Assembly (NCBI GenBank): GCA_946223355.1
Contig: CAMIPB010000001.1
Span: 1-64,000 of the forward strand
Length of the DNA stretch: 64,000 nucleotides
Source: an uncultured Corynebacterium sp.
GTDB taxonomy: Bacteria; Actinomycetota; Actinomycetes; Mycobacteriales; Mycobacteriaceae
Direction: 5' to 3'
The notes beneath the pieces were generated by a model, which saw only the letters and a program-made list of their open reading frames with translations, did not search any database and was not told where the DNA came from. Numbering within the stretch: the first letter of the stretch is position 1; each line of letters opens with the position of its first letter. This document shows, piece by piece, positions 34,105 to 43,476 of this stretch. A program made the translations under genes and the position numbers.

Positions 34105-35484
34105 TTAACCAACCACATAATTGTATTCCGGTGAACCAGGCTCCAAGCGCTGAGTTTCTATGCGTGACTTACTCATACGATCCATGAGAGTAGCAAGGTC
34201 CGCAGCACGACCTAGTTCAATGCCAACCAATGCTGTTCCAGTTTCTCGGTTGTTGCGCTTGAGGTATTCAAAAAGCGTGATGTCATCATCAGGTCCCAAA
34301 ACATCAGCTACAAAGTGCTTAAGCTGACCCGGCTCCTGCGGAAAATTAACCAAGAAATAATGCTTGAGACCGCGGTGTACCAGTGATCGTTCCATTATTT
34401 CGGCATAGCGCAAAACATCATTATTGCCGCCGGAAATTACGCAGACAACGGTCTGACCATTGCGCTCCTCGATCTCCTGCAGTCCCGCAACAGCAAGCGC
34501 TCCTGCGGGCTCCGCAATAATTCCTTCATTTTGATACAACGCCAAAAGCTCCGTGCATACTGCACCTTCAGACACTGCAATGGCTTTGATGAGGTCAGAA
34601 CCTCTTCCCAGTACATCGGACAAAACCGCAAACGGAAAGGCTCCGACTTTGCCCACTGCAGCACCGTCTACAAACGGATCAATTTCAGGCAGTTGAACAG
34701 GACGCCCCATCTCCAAAGCTGCATTAAGCGAGGCTGCTCCAGCAGGCTCTACCCCGACAATACGTGCATTAGGAACCCGGTGCTGCAAATAGCTCGTGAC
34801 TCCGGAGATTAGACCACCACCTCCAACAGGAACCACACAGTAATCCAATTCTTCGCCCTGCTCAGCGAGCTGCCGGGTAATTTCTGCGCCAACTGTTGCT
34901 TGGCCGATAACGGTATCGCGGGCGTCGAAAGGCTCAATGAAAGCCCTGCCTGATTGTTGCGCGTCAGCATGCGCTGCTGCGGATGCATCGTCAAAGTTGT
35001 TGCCCACAACAATGACCTCTACTGCGTCACCACCGTGGACAGCAATGCGGTCGCGCTTTTGCTTAGGGGTCGGGCCAGGGACGTAGATCTTGCCCTTTAT
35101 CCCCATCGTTCGGCATGCAAATGCCACGCCTTGGGCATGATTTCCTGCCGAAGCCGTCACTATGCCCGCTGCCTTTTCTTCATCGCTAAGGTTACTGATA
35201 GCAAACAACGCGCCACGAATTTTATAGCTACGTACGTCTTGCTGGTCTTCTCTCTTTAAAAAGACCCTTAAGCCAGTTTCTTCCGACAGACGAGGAGAAA
35301 ACTGCAATGGCGTAGGGCGGACAACACTCGAGATAGCTTCAAGAGCTTGCTCGATTTCAATACCGCTAATAACCGTAGAACTACTTTCGGCAGGGTTAAT
35401 ATCGACAGAGTTAATTTCAACAGGATTAACCTCTGAAGGGCTAGTCTGTGCTGCTGCATTTTCTGTGCTCTGATCCTGGTTCAC
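34105..35484 (-). CDS. ilvA: Threonine ammonia-lyase (threonine dehydratase)
   Basis: IlvA converts threonine to 2-oxobutanoate, the first step of isoleucine synthesis. The pyridoxal lysine is in DVRSYKIRGALF (about residues 83-94). ASAGNHAQGVAFAC is near 110-123, and the phosphate-binding VPVGGGGLISGV is near 215. A single C-terminal ACT-like regulatory domain (about 370-459, HYFLVNFPQEPGQLKHF) matches the corynebacterial form, which has one such domain. The GTG at 35484 is chosen because GAGGAGG lies four bases upstream. The N terminus carries about 40 extra residues with N-P/I-N repeats (E-V-N-P-V-E-I-N-S-V-D-I-N-P) not present in C. glutamicum IlvA. Confidence 0.95.
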   Translation of the reverse strand: MNQDQSTENAAAQTSPSEVNPVEINSVDINPAESSSTVISGIEIEQALEAISSVVRPTPLQFSPRLSEETGLRVFLKREDQQDVRSYKIRGALFAISNLSDEEKAAGIVTASAGNHAQGVAFACRTMGIKGKIYVPGPTPKQKRDRIAVHGGDAVEVIVVGNNFDDASAAAHADAQQSGRAFIEPFDARDTVIGQATVGAEITRQLAEQGEELDYCVVPVGGGGLISGVTSYLQHRVPNARIVGVEPAGAASLNAALEMGRPVQLPEIDPFVDGAAVGKVGAFPFAVLSDVLGRGSDLIKAIAVSEGAVCTELLALYQNEGIIAEPAGALAVAGLQEIEERNGQTVVCVISGGNNDVLRYAEIMERSLVHRGLKHYFLVNFPQEPGQLKHFVADVLGPDDDITLFEYLKRNNRETGTALVGIELGRAADLATLMDRMSKSRIETQRLEPGSPEYNYVVG

Positions 35485-35672
35485 TCTGCCTCCTCGAAGT
35501 ATGTGGTGGCCAATCCTACACTCCGCCACGAGTTCATCTAATGTTTACCCAAATGAAATAGGCAAGACACACATTATCCACTGTGGCCTTACTTGCATGA
35601 ACCAAGCTTGATCCAACGTTTTCTACGCGTATTTTTATCCGTCTTCCACTCTTAGTTCTCAAGGAGTTAACT

Positions 35673-37667
35673 GTGCGCATTCGCAACCGCGCTCTTGCCC
35701 TTTGTGTCGCTGTCTCTACGGCATCCTGCATTCTCGCCCCGGCTGCTAGCGCCCAAGATGCTTTCAATGGCATCGTGGCAGAACCAATTGAGCACAACGC
35801 CGCAGACGCAACTTTGAAAATGAAGCCAATTGGTTCGCACCTCTCCGGCATCTTTGATGAGTCCGCAGCGGAAATAGTCGCTTTCCACCCTGATTCCAAA
35901 CGCCTGCTCACTGTGAACGCAAACGATGGTCGCATTGACATTCTGGATGCCACTGACCCAGCCAACCTAAAGCCTGCAGGCACTATCGACGCTGGTAGCG
36001 ATAAAGAGATTAACTCCGTTGCTGTTCGTGAGGACGGTTTGGCTGTCGCCGCTGTTCAACAGGCTGACAAGACTGCCAACGGTGAAGCTCTCTTCTTCAA
36101 CGCTGCAACCGGAGAAACACTAGGGAGTGTAGAGGTTGGCGCATTGCCCGACATGGTCACCATCACAGATGACGGCAAGCATGCCCTAATTGCTAACGAA
36201 GGCGAGCCGGCAAACGAGCTAGATGCCGCGACCAAGGACTACACCGTGGACCCTGAAGGCTCCGTGGCCGTAATTTCGTTGCCTGAATCCGTAGCAGCCG
36301 CAACACAAGCAGATACTCGCATCGCCGACTTCAAAGCGTTTGACGCTGAAGGAGCACTCCCGGCTGGCGTTCGCGTCTTCGGCCCTGAAGGCTCCAAGGG
36401 CTTACCTTCCCAAGATCTCGAGCCTGAGTACATCGCCACCAAAGATGGCAAGGCATACGTGACTTTGCAGGAAAACAACGCAATTGCGGTCGTTGATATC
36501 GCTTCTGCCACCGTAACTGAAATCTGGCCTGCTCACGTTGTTGACCACAACACTGTGCCATTGGATCCTTCCAACAAGGACGATGCTGCTGAGTTGCGCA
36601 CCGCTCCAGTTAAAGGCCTGACCATGCCAGACTCCATCGCCGCATACGAGGCAAACGGTTCTACCTATTTGGTTACAGCCAATGAGGGCGACGCACGCGA
36701 GTGGGGTGACGAGGACTCTGAGGCGGGCATGTACGCCGAGGAAATTGATTTGCGCGACATGGGCGAAGACGGCATCGCACCACTGTGTGAGGACTTGCAA
36801 GCCAAGGTTGATGCTGAGGGGCTCGATGACAAAGCTAAGCTAGGCAAGCTCAAACTCTCCCGCGCATCCGGTCTGAGCGAGGATGGCTCGTGCTACGAGG
36901 AACTCTACGCGTTCGGTGGTCGTGGCTTTAGCATTTACGATGCTTCCGGCAACGTTGTGTTTAACTCTGATGCTCAGTTCGAAGAGATCACCAAAGAGCT
37001 TCACGACGCCGGCAAACTCACCTTTAACGCCTCCAATGACAGCAACGAGATGGATGACCGTTCTGACAACAAGGGACCAGAGCCAGAGGCCGTGACGATT
37101 GGCCAGGTCGGTGACCAAACCTATGCGTTCGTAGGCGCTGAGCGCGTTGGTGGCATCTTTGTTTTCAACATTACTGATCCTGCCTCCGCAAAGTTTGTCA
37201 CCTACGTCAACAACCGTGACTTCTCCCAAGAGGTCGAAGACGTTGACTACGAGCAGGCAAAACTTGCCGGCGATTTGGGGCCAGAGGGTTTTTCCTTCAT
37301 CCACAAAGATGACTCCCCTAACGGCGAGTACCTCCTCGCTGTAGGCAACGAAGTTTCCGGCACCACCACAATCTTCGAGCTTGAAAACCTGCTTCCTGAA
37401 CCTGCAGAGGATTCCGATTCCTCTGATGGGTCCAGCTCCTCCGGCGCGGCAGGTTCTTCTGATTCCAAGGGCTCTTCCGGTTCCGCAGATTCTTCCAGTT
37501 CTGCATCGGGTTCCTCCATGGGCGGATTCTTCGGCGTTTTGCTGGCAATCATGACACTTGCGGGCGGTGTAGGAGTCTTTGCTCACATGAACCCAGATTT
37601 CTTGAAGCCTTATCTAGCGATGCTCCCTAAGGATGTCCGCAAGCAGGTTGAAAATCGTCTTTTCTAG
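35673..37667 (+). CDS. Secreted choice-of-anchor I family protein
   Basis: A 664-residue extracellular protein. It has a Sec signal peptide (basic RIRNRA, hydrophobic core, A-S-A cleavage region at about residue 28). A beta-propeller-like body shows repeats of short strands and Asp/Gly turns (FHPDSKRLLTVNANDGRIDIL, MPDSIAAYEANGSTYLVTANEGDA, and a late EGFSFIHKDDSPNGEYLLAVGNE). This is the choice-of-anchor I type, related to alkaline-phosphatase-like and phytase-like secreted proteins. From about residue 585 a Ser-rich linker leads to a C-terminal helix and a cytosolic tail. The GTG at 35673 is preceded by AAGGAG. Confidence 0.8.
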   Translation: MRIRNRALALCVAVSTASCILAPAASAQDAFNGIVAEPIEHNAADATLKMKPIGSHLSGIFDESAAEIVAFHPDSKRLLTVNANDGRIDILDATDPANLKPAGTIDAGSDKEINSVAVREDGLAVAAVQQADKTANGEALFFNAATGETLGSVEVGALPDMVTITDDGKHALIANEGEPANELDAATKDYTVDPEGSVAVISLPESVAAATQADTRIADFKAFDAEGALPAGVRVFGPEGSKGLPSQDLEPEYIATKDGKAYVTLQENNAIAVVDIASATVTEIWPAHVVDHNTVPLDPSNKDDAAELRTAPVKGLTMPDSIAAYEANGSTYLVTANEGDAREWGDEDSEAGMYAEEIDLRDMGEDGIAPLCEDLQAKVDAEGLDDKAKLGKLKLSRASGLSEDGSCYEELYAFGGRGFSIYDASGNVVFNSDAQFEEITKELHDAGKLTFNASNDSNEMDDRSDNKGPEPEAVTIGQVGDQTYAFVGAERVGGIFVFNITDPASAKFVTYVNNRDFSQEVEDVDYEQAKLAGDLGPEGFSFIHKDDSPNGEYLLAVGNEVSGTTTIFELENLLPEPAEDSDSSDGSSSSGAAGSSDSKGSSGSADSSSSASGSSMGGFFGVLLAIMTLAGGVGVFAHMNPDFLKPYLAMLPKDVRKQVENRLF

Positions 37668-37753
37668 AAAAGTTTTCACTAAAAGGTTTCCGTTAAAGTT
37701 TCCACCTGCTAAGTTTTATGGCGAGCAAACAGTTTCCTCACCAAGGAGTTTTT

Positions 37754-38236
37754 ATGCGCCGTCTATCAATCGCACTTGTAGCTGCAACGTCCACTGCAAT
37801 GGGACTCATGTCCCCAATTGCCTCCGCTGCTGAACTCTCCCCTGCTTGCCAGGAACAGGTTGACCAGGCAATCGCGGACCACAAGGCCAAAGGTGGCTCT
37901 TCGTTCATGGGCCCAGGCGAGATGGCACAAGGCATGTCCAGCGGCTACGGCAGCTCCGGAATGCCGGACTACCCGGACTGCTACTACGCAGAAACTGAAA
38001 AAGACGACCCAGACAACTCCGATGATGACGAGGACTTGGCTGACTGGAACGAAAAGCTTCCAGATAACCTGCAGTCCTCTGACGGGGTTATCAATGCAGT
38101 AAGCATCGGTGGCGTTGTATTCACTGCGCTGGCGGCACTCATCCAGGCTGCTGCAACCATCGCTAAGGTTAGCCCTGACTTCCGCAACATGCTGCGCAAG
38201 GCTGCGAAGGACGCGGGTCTCAAACTCGGCAAGTAG
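37754..38236 (+). CDS. Secreted membrane-anchored protein, hypothetical
   Basis: A 160-residue protein. A signal peptide (MRRLSIALVAATSTAMGL, cleavage near A-S-A at about residue 27) is followed by a Cys-containing domain with MGPGEMAQGMSSGYGSSG, then a Asp/Glu-rich stretch (D-D-P-D-N-S-D-D-D-E-D). A predicted helix at about residues 118-140 (VIN...FTALAALIQAA) and a Lys-rich tail end the protein. No family recognised. The topology resembles that of the preceding gene, with a C-terminal anchor and basic tail, and the two lie 87 bases apart on the same strand. The ATG is preceded by AAGGAG; the frame is open upstream. Confidence 0.7.
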   Translation: MRRLSIALVAATSTAMGLMSPIASAAELSPACQEQVDQAIADHKAKGGSSFMGPGEMAQGMSSGYGSSGMPDYPDCYYAETEKDDPDNSDDDEDLADWNEKLPDNLQSSDGVINAVSIGGVVFTALAALIQAAATIAKVSPDFRNMLRKAAKDAGLKLGK

Positions 38237-38293
38237 CCTAACTTGACAAGTGGTTTAACTCTGCACTTGTCCTAAGACTCAACTAGTTCGATT

Positions 38294-38336
38294 AAAGCGC
38301 CGGTTGTTTCCTTTCTTCAGGAGCAACCGGCGCTTT
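38294..38336 (+). terminator. Intrinsic terminator, possibly bidirectional
   Basis: AAAGCGCCGGTTG (38294-38306) pairs with CAACCGGCGCTTT (38324-38336), a 13-bp stem. The A-rich start and T-rich end of the stem provide a U-tract in both directions. It lies after the surface-protein gene and before the convergent dnaE1. Confidence 0.85.
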
Positions 38337-38347
38337 CGCTATGCCGT

Positions 38348-38398
38348 GCAGGAGCTCACCGGTCGCAGAAGCTCGCCGGCCGCAGGAGCTCACCGGGC
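38348..38398. repeat. 17-bp tandem repeat between genes
   Basis: Three adjacent 17-base copies: GCAGGAGCTCACCGGTC, GCAGAAGCTCGCCGGCC and GCAGGAGCTCACCGGGC. They lie between a terminator and the 3' end of dnaE1. Each copy contains an AGCTC(A/G)CCGG core. No known function. Confidence 0.85.
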
Positions 38399-38411
38399 CT
38401 GTCTGACCGTT

Positions 38412-41400
38412 CTAGCCGAGAATACCGGCGCCGAGCGTCGCCTTCAGATCACCCATGAGATTTCCCGACCGATCCACACGCAAGTGTTCACCTAGAACCA
38501 TCATTGTGGACTCTTCACCGTCAACCAGCGTGAGGTAAACATCGGACTCTCCACTGTTGTTCACCAACACCTTTTTCAACTTGCCGAGGTTTTCTATCGT
38601 GCACTGCTCAGTGCGCATGGTCAGCCGCAGAGGTAGTCCGGCACCATTACCCGGTCCTAACTCCGGCACGCGAATGTCATGACAGAACAAAGAGGTTCGG
38701 TCATCTCGGATACGAATTGTGGCCTTGGCCAAGATAATATTATCTTCCACGATCTGTGGCGCCACCAAAGAATAAACCTGATTGAAAACCAACAAATCTA
38801 CCTGTGCACCGTGGTGGTCTTCGATGGTCACGATGGCCCAAGGCGAACCATCCTTCTTGGAAAATCGACGGTCCACCGAGGAGATAATTCCACCAATAAC
38901 AATCTCGGCACCATGGCGCATTTCACCAGACAAAATCCGCGGCAGTGGAGTATCCACCTGTGCGTCCAGAGCATCTTCAAAGCCATCGAGTGGGTGACCG
39001 GAAACATACAATCCGAGCATCTCACGTTCCAATGCCAACTCATGCTTGCGATCCCACGCTTCGTCAGGAATCTCCAGGCTAAAGACCGGTGTTGACTCCT
39101 CGGCCTCATCGTCGCCACCACCACCAAAGCCGGCGAACAAATCAAACTGCCCCTTATCTGCTGCCTTCTTGGTGGTCAGCACAGAATCCACCGCGTCCTC
39201 TTGAATAAGCATGAGCCCCTTACGAGGATGACCCAACGAGTCAAAGGCTCCCGCTTTGATAAGAGATTCAGTCACTCGCTTAGAACACGCAGCAAGCTCA
39301 ATCTTGTCCAAGTAGTCACCAAATGACGTAAACCGCCCCTTTTCCTTACGAGTCCTCTCAATAGATTCCACAACTTCACGGCCAACGTTACGCACCGCGC
39401 CCATACCGAAACGGATGTCTTTGCCTACTGCCTGGAAATCCGAAGAAGATTCGTTAACGTCTGGCGGCAGAACTTTAATTCCCAAGTGTCGGCAATCAGC
39501 GAGATAGATTGCAGACTTATCCTTCTTATCCCCCACAGAAGTCAACAGCGCTGCCATATACTCCGGCGCAAAATACGCTTTGAGGTACGCCGTCCAGAAT
39601 GACACCAAACCATAGCCTGCGGCGTGGGACTTGTTAAACGCATACGACGCGAACGGCTCAATAGTTCCCCACAACGCGTCCACGGCAGCCTTTGAATAGC
39701 CGTTATCAAACATGCCCTTTGAAAACTTCTCATACTGCTCTGCGAGAACTTCCGGCTTTTTCTTACCCATCGCTTTACGGAAGCCGTCTGCTTCACCCGC
39801 GGTGTAGTTCGCCACTTTCTGCGAGATACGCATGATCTGCTCCTGGTAAACGATAAGACCATACGTCTCCTCCAGGATTTCCTTGAGCGGTTCTTCCAGC
39901 TCAGGGTGAATAGGCGTTATCTCCTTGCGGCCGTTCTTACGGTCCGCGTAGTCCCAGTGTGCGTTCACACCCATTGGTCCTGGGCGATAAAGCGCCAGTG
40001 ATGCGACAATATCTTTAAAGCCCGTCGGCTTCATACGCTTCAACAGTTCCTGCATACCGCCGGAGTCAAGCTGGAAAACACCCAGAGTTTCACCGCGTGA
40101 GAGTAGGTTGTATACCTCGGATACACGAGGGTCGTCGGCATGCAAGTCCTCGAGGTCGATGTCTTGGCCGCGGTTTTTCTTAATATTCGCCAGCGCGTCA
40201 CCAATAACAGTGAGGTTGCGCAAGCCAAGGAAGTCCATCTTTAGCAGGCCAATGGCCTCACAAGCTGGGTAGTCCCAACCGGTGATGTAAGCGCCGTCAG
40301 CAGGGCGTTTCCACATAGGGATGCAGTCCATGAGCTTGACCGACGCCATAATCACAGCACAGGCGTGCACACCCGCCTGCCTAACGACGCCCTCAAGGCC
40401 ACGCGCGGTCTCATAAATCTTGCGCACATCTGGATCGGTTTCCACCATGGCGCGGACTTCGGCGGCTTCTTCGTAGCGTTCGTGTTCTGGGTCTGTAATG
40501 CCTTTGAGTGGAATGTCCTTCGCCATGATCGCAGGCGGCAGCGCGCCATTGATACGGTCCGCCATCTGGAAGCCGGGCTGACCGAAGTGCACCTTGGCGG
40601 CGTCTTTGATGGCCTGTTTAGTTTTCACCGTACCGAAAGTGATTACCTGGGCAATTTTATCCTCTCCCCAACGCTCGGCAGCGTAGGTGATCATCTCACC
40701 GCGGCGGCGATCATCGAAGTCGATATCGATATCGGGTGCGGACGGGCGTTCGGGATTGAGGAAGCGCTCGAAGAGCAGGCCGTGCTCGATCGGGTCAATA
40801 TTTGTAATGGTCAACGCGTATGCAACCAAGGCGCCCGCTGCGGAACCACGGCCAGGACCTACCCAGATGCCCACTGAGCGCGCATACTTGATGAGCTCAG
40901 CAACGATAAGAAAGTAAGACGGGTAGCCTTTCATATCGATGACCGAAATTTCATATTCCGCGCGGTCTATGTACTCTTGCGGCACTTCTTGACCCGAGAA
41001 ACGGTCTTCGAGACCCTTCATCACTTCATGGGTAAGCCATGTAGTTGGGGTGTAGCCCTCTGGCACGTCCGCAATCGGCATGCGGTCGTGGGTATGTTCT
41101 TCCCAGATCTCACCGTAATCTTGCACGCGCTCTGCAATCCAGAGGGTGTTATCGCAGCCATCAGGGATGGTCTCATCCCAAACCTCGCGCATCTGCTGCG
41201 CAGATTTAATGTAGTAACCCGAGCCGCCGAATTTAAACCGATCAGGGTCCATGAACGTTTTTCCGGTTTGCACGCAGAGCATTGCCTCGTGCGCGGGTGC
41301 TTGGGATTCGAGCACGTAATGGCAATCGTTGGTCACTAGCGGTGGCAGATCTAATTTGCGTCCGATTTCCAACAGGCCATCACGGGTGCGCTTTTCGATA

Positions 41401-41993
41401 TCTAACCCGTGGTCCATAAGTTCGAGGAAGAAGTTGTCTTTGCCGTAGATGTCCTGCCACATCGCGGCTGCTTCTAAGGCTTCATCGAACTGGCCTAGGC
41501 GCAGTCGGGTCTGCACGTCCCCGGATGGGCAACCTGTGGTAGCAATAATTCCCTCTGCGTGCTCTGCGATAAGTTCTGCATCCATGCGCGGCCATTTACC
41601 TAGCTGGCCTTCGTATGAAGCTAATGACGACAGCTTGAATAGATTGCGCAAACCTGTGGCATTTTCCGCAATCATGGTCTGGTGCAGGTACGCACCAGAT
41701 GCGGAGACGTCGTCGCGCTTTTGGTCCGGATTACCCCAGAGCACGCGCTTTTTATTAAATCGCGATTCCGGCGCCAGGTACGCCTCAATACCGATAATCG
41801 GCTTGACCCCTGCACTGGTCATGCGCTTGTAGAACGCGTCCGAGCCATACATATTGCCGTGGTCAGTCATACCCACCGCAGGCATACCCTGGCGCACGAC
41901 CTCGTCCGCCAACATATCCACTTTGGCCATGCCGTCCAGCATGGAAAATTCAGTGTGATTATGCAGATGTACGAACGAAGAGTTTTTTGCCAT
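38412..41993 (-). CDS. dnaE1: DNA polymerase III alpha subunit
   Basis: DnaE1 is the replicative polymerase catalytic subunit in actinobacteria. The 1193-residue length and order are standard: an N-terminal PHP domain with FVHLHNHTEFSMLDG (residues 7-21), palm residues with PDIDIDFDDRRR near 416, an extended helix-hairpin-helix, a C-terminal OB domain. The extra proofreading activity may come from the PHP domain, since the DnaQ-type exonuclease in this window is a separate protein. The ATG at 41993 has TAGGAT seven bases upstream and no Shine-Dalgarno sequence. It is divergent from rarD, whose start is only 47 bases away. Confidence 0.97.
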   Translation of the reverse strand: MAKNSSFVHLHNHTEFSMLDGMAKVDMLADEVVRQGMPAVGMTDHGNMYGSDAFYKRMTSAGVKPIIGIEAYLAPESRFNKKRVLWGNPDQKRDDVSASGAYLHQTMIAENATGLRNLFKLSSLASYEGQLGKWPRMDAELIAEHAEGIIATTGCPSGDVQTRLRLGQFDEALEAAAMWQDIYGKDNFFLELMDHGLDIEKRTRDGLLEIGRKLDLPPLVTNDCHYVLESQAPAHEAMLCVQTGKTFMDPDRFKFGGSGYYIKSAQQMREVWDETIPDGCDNTLWIAERVQDYGEIWEEHTHDRMPIADVPEGYTPTTWLTHEVMKGLEDRFSGQEVPQEYIDRAEYEISVIDMKGYPSYFLIVAELIKYARSVGIWVGPGRGSAAGALVAYALTITNIDPIEHGLLFERFLNPERPSAPDIDIDFDDRRRGEMITYAAERWGEDKIAQVITFGTVKTKQAIKDAAKVHFGQPGFQMADRINGALPPAIMAKDIPLKGITDPEHERYEEAAEVRAMVETDPDVRKIYETARGLEGVVRQAGVHACAVIMASVKLMDCIPMWKRPADGAYITGWDYPACEAIGLLKMDFLGLRNLTVIGDALANIKKNRGQDIDLEDLHADDPRVSEVYNLLSRGETLGVFQLDSGGMQELLKRMKPTGFKDIVASLALYRPGPMGVNAHWDYADRKNGRKEITPIHPELEEPLKEILEETYGLIVYQEQIMRISQKVANYTAGEADGFRKAMGKKKPEVLAEQYEKFSKGMFDNGYSKAAVDALWGTIEPFASYAFNKSHAAGYGLVSFWTAYLKAYFAPEYMAALLTSVGDKKDKSAIYLADCRHLGIKVLPPDVNESSSDFQAVGKDIRFGMGAVRNVGREVVESIERTRKEKGRFTSFGDYLDKIELAACSKRVTESLIKAGAFDSLGHPRKGLMLIQEDAVDSVLTTKKAADKGQFDLFAGFGGGGDDEAEESTPVFSLEIPDEAWDRKHELALEREMLGLYVSGHPLDGFEDALDAQVDTPLPRILSGEMRHGAEIVIGGIISSVDRRFSKKDGSPWAIVTIEDHHGAQVDLLVFNQVYSLVAPQIVEDNIILAKATIRIRDDRTSLFCHDIRVPELGPGNGAGLPLRLTMRTEQCTIENLGKLKKVLVNNSGESDVYLTLVDGEESTMMVLGEHLRVDRSGNLMGDLKATLGAGILG

Positions 41994-42000
41994 GTCGATT

Positions 42001-42032
42001 ATCCTACCGTCGTTGGCAAGTCGGACTAGAGT
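42001..42032. promoter_or_regulatory. Interlocked divergent leaderless promoters of dnaE1 and rarD
   Basis: TAGGAT (42001-42006, minus strand) lies seven bases before the dnaE1 ATG. TAGAGT (42027-42032, plus strand) lies eight bases before the rarD ATG. The two -10 elements are 20 bases apart, so each lies close to the -35 region of the other. Simultaneous firing should be sterically hindered. Expected effect, not shown by sequence alone. Confidence 0.5.
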
Positions 42033-42040
42033 GCTTGGTT

Positions 42041-42928
42041 ATGTTGTACACTGTCGCCGCTTATCTGATGTGGGGACTGTTTCCTGCATTCTTTCCGTTG
42101 CTCCTTCCGGCCTCGCCAACCGAAATTTTGGCGCACCGGATTGTGTGGACAGCATTACTCATCTCGACACTGCTCGTAATCACTGGTGACTGGCGCGAAC
42201 TCCGTTCCCTATCTATCAAAACATGGGGCATGCTCGCGGCGGCTGGCGCTGTCATTTCCATTAACTGGGGCATGTATGTCATCGCGGTGAATTCTGGGCA
42301 CGTCGCAGACGCAGCACTGGGTTATTTCATCAACCCATTAGTATCCATTGCGCTGGGAGTCATTATCCTGCAGGAGATACTGCCCCGCCTGCAGCTGCTC
42401 GCGGTTGCAGTTGCTACGGCGGCTGTCCTGTGGCTTTCCTTGATGACTGGCCAAGCTCCTTATATCTCACTGGCGTTGGCCTTTTCTTTTGGCTTTTATG
42501 GGTTAATTAAGAAGCAAATCAATGTGTCCTCCCAAGTAAGCGTTGCGGCTGAAACTCTCACAATGACACCTTTCGCACTGGGCTACATCGTGTACCTGGA
42601 AGCTCAAGGGACTTCGACTTTTTTAAACCAGGGCCCATCACACATCGCGCTGTTGGTCGCGTCTGGGGTAATCACTGGTCTTCCACTGATCTGTTTTTCA
42701 CGCGGCGCTCAGCAGTTGTCGTTGTCTACGATTGGCATGCTGCAATACATAGCTCCGACACTGCAGATGCTGTGGGCGTTGTTCATCAACCATGAGCAAG
42801 TCTCCGCTCAACGCTGGATAGGTTTTATCCTGATTTGGATAGCAGTGGCTATCTATCTAGTGAGTTTGGCACGCGGATACCAACATGCCCCCACACGGCG
42901 TCGGGTGGCGCAAGTTCCACGCTCTTAA
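42041..42928 (+). CDS. rarD: EamA/DMT-family transporter RarD
   Basis: A 295-residue membrane protein of the drug/metabolite transporter superfamily (RarD type, originally linked to chloramphenicol sensitivity). Ten predicted helices in two EamA repeats are visible: the first with MWGLFPAFFPLLLPASPTEIL, the second with GLIKKQINVSS and G-A-Q-Q-L-S-L-S-T-I-G-M-L-Q-Y. R-I-V-W-T at residues 32-36 is conserved. The ATG at 42041 is preceded by TAGAGT; the frame is open to 41987 but that start would overlap dnaE1. Its 3' end overlaps the next gene by about 80 bases in opposite orientation. Substrate unknown. Confidence 0.85.
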   Translation: MLYTVAAYLMWGLFPAFFPLLLPASPTEILAHRIVWTALLISTLLVITGDWRELRSLSIKTWGMLAAAGAVISINWGMYVIAVNSGHVADAALGYFINPLVSIALGVIILQEILPRLQLLAVAVATAAVLWLSLMTGQAPYISLALAFSFGFYGLIKKQINVSSQVSVAAETLTMTPFALGYIVYLEAQGTSTFLNQGPSHIALLVASGVITGLPLICFSRGAQQLSLSTIGMLQYIAPTLQMLWALFINHEQVSAQRWIGFILIWIAVAIYLVSLARGYQHAPTRRRVAQVPRS

Positions 42929-43433
42929 TGAACTTCGACGACGCCGGGTTTTCACCTAACGTTCGTAGCGTTTCTCCCGGTGCGTAAGCAACGATGGCGT
43001 CTAGGGTCCGCGGCGCTGTCAAGTCTGTGTGCCCTGCGGTGGCGTTGTCTAATGTTCGTTCGATGACGTCAGCACGGCTAGCTCCTGGTACTGGTTCCGG
43101 AGTTTCTAGCGGTTGGGTTCCTGTGGCGATGATGGCGTTTACTCTCCCCCAACCAGCTGGCACCAGTTCATCGACTTGTTGTGGACTTAGCGGCTGATTA
43201 AAAACAACAAGCCCAAAAACCTTACTCATCCCTGCTTCACGCAAAGAGTTGTTCGCTACACGCGCGTATTCTGTGTAGTCTTCCCCTGGTTCAGGGCCAA
43301 GGGCGTAGCCTTGTGGAATCTTCTCCGCGGTTTCTTTTTCGCTGTTTGGCACTAGCCCGACAAGCACGACGAGAGCCAACAAAGTCAATAAAGCAGCTAG
43401 CGCCTGGCGCAGGTTATGGTGTTTATCTGTCAT
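42849..43433 (-). CDS. Membrane-anchored hypothetical protein, about 194 residues
   Basis: No family recognised. It has a short cytosolic N terminus, one helix at about residues 12-30 (ALAALLTLLALVVLVGLVP), and a mainly extracytoplasmic remainder with strand/turn pattern (VFGLVVFNQPLSPQQVDELV). The end of the protein overlaps the 3' end of rarD by 80 bases. It lies 43 bases from the end of rluD on the same strand and GGGGGA precedes the ATG. Confidence 0.6.
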   Translation of the reverse strand: MTDKHHNLRQALAALLTLLALVVLVGLVPNSEKETAEKIPQGYALGPEPGEDYTEYARVANNSLREAGMSKVFGLVVFNQPLSPQQVDELVPAGWGRVNAIIATGTQPLETPEPVPGASRADVIERTLDNATAGHTDLTAPRTLDAIVAYAPGETLRTLGENPASSKFIKSVELAPPDAVWGHVGIRVPNSLDR

Positions 43434-43476
43434 GGCGCTAGCGTCCCCCTCGGGTCATGCATGTTGTGCACGTCCT

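Noticed and set aside
36840..37586. Minus-strand 248-residue frame inside the choice-of-anchor gene
   Set aside because: It is a shadow of a protein with signal peptide and anchor on the plus strand.
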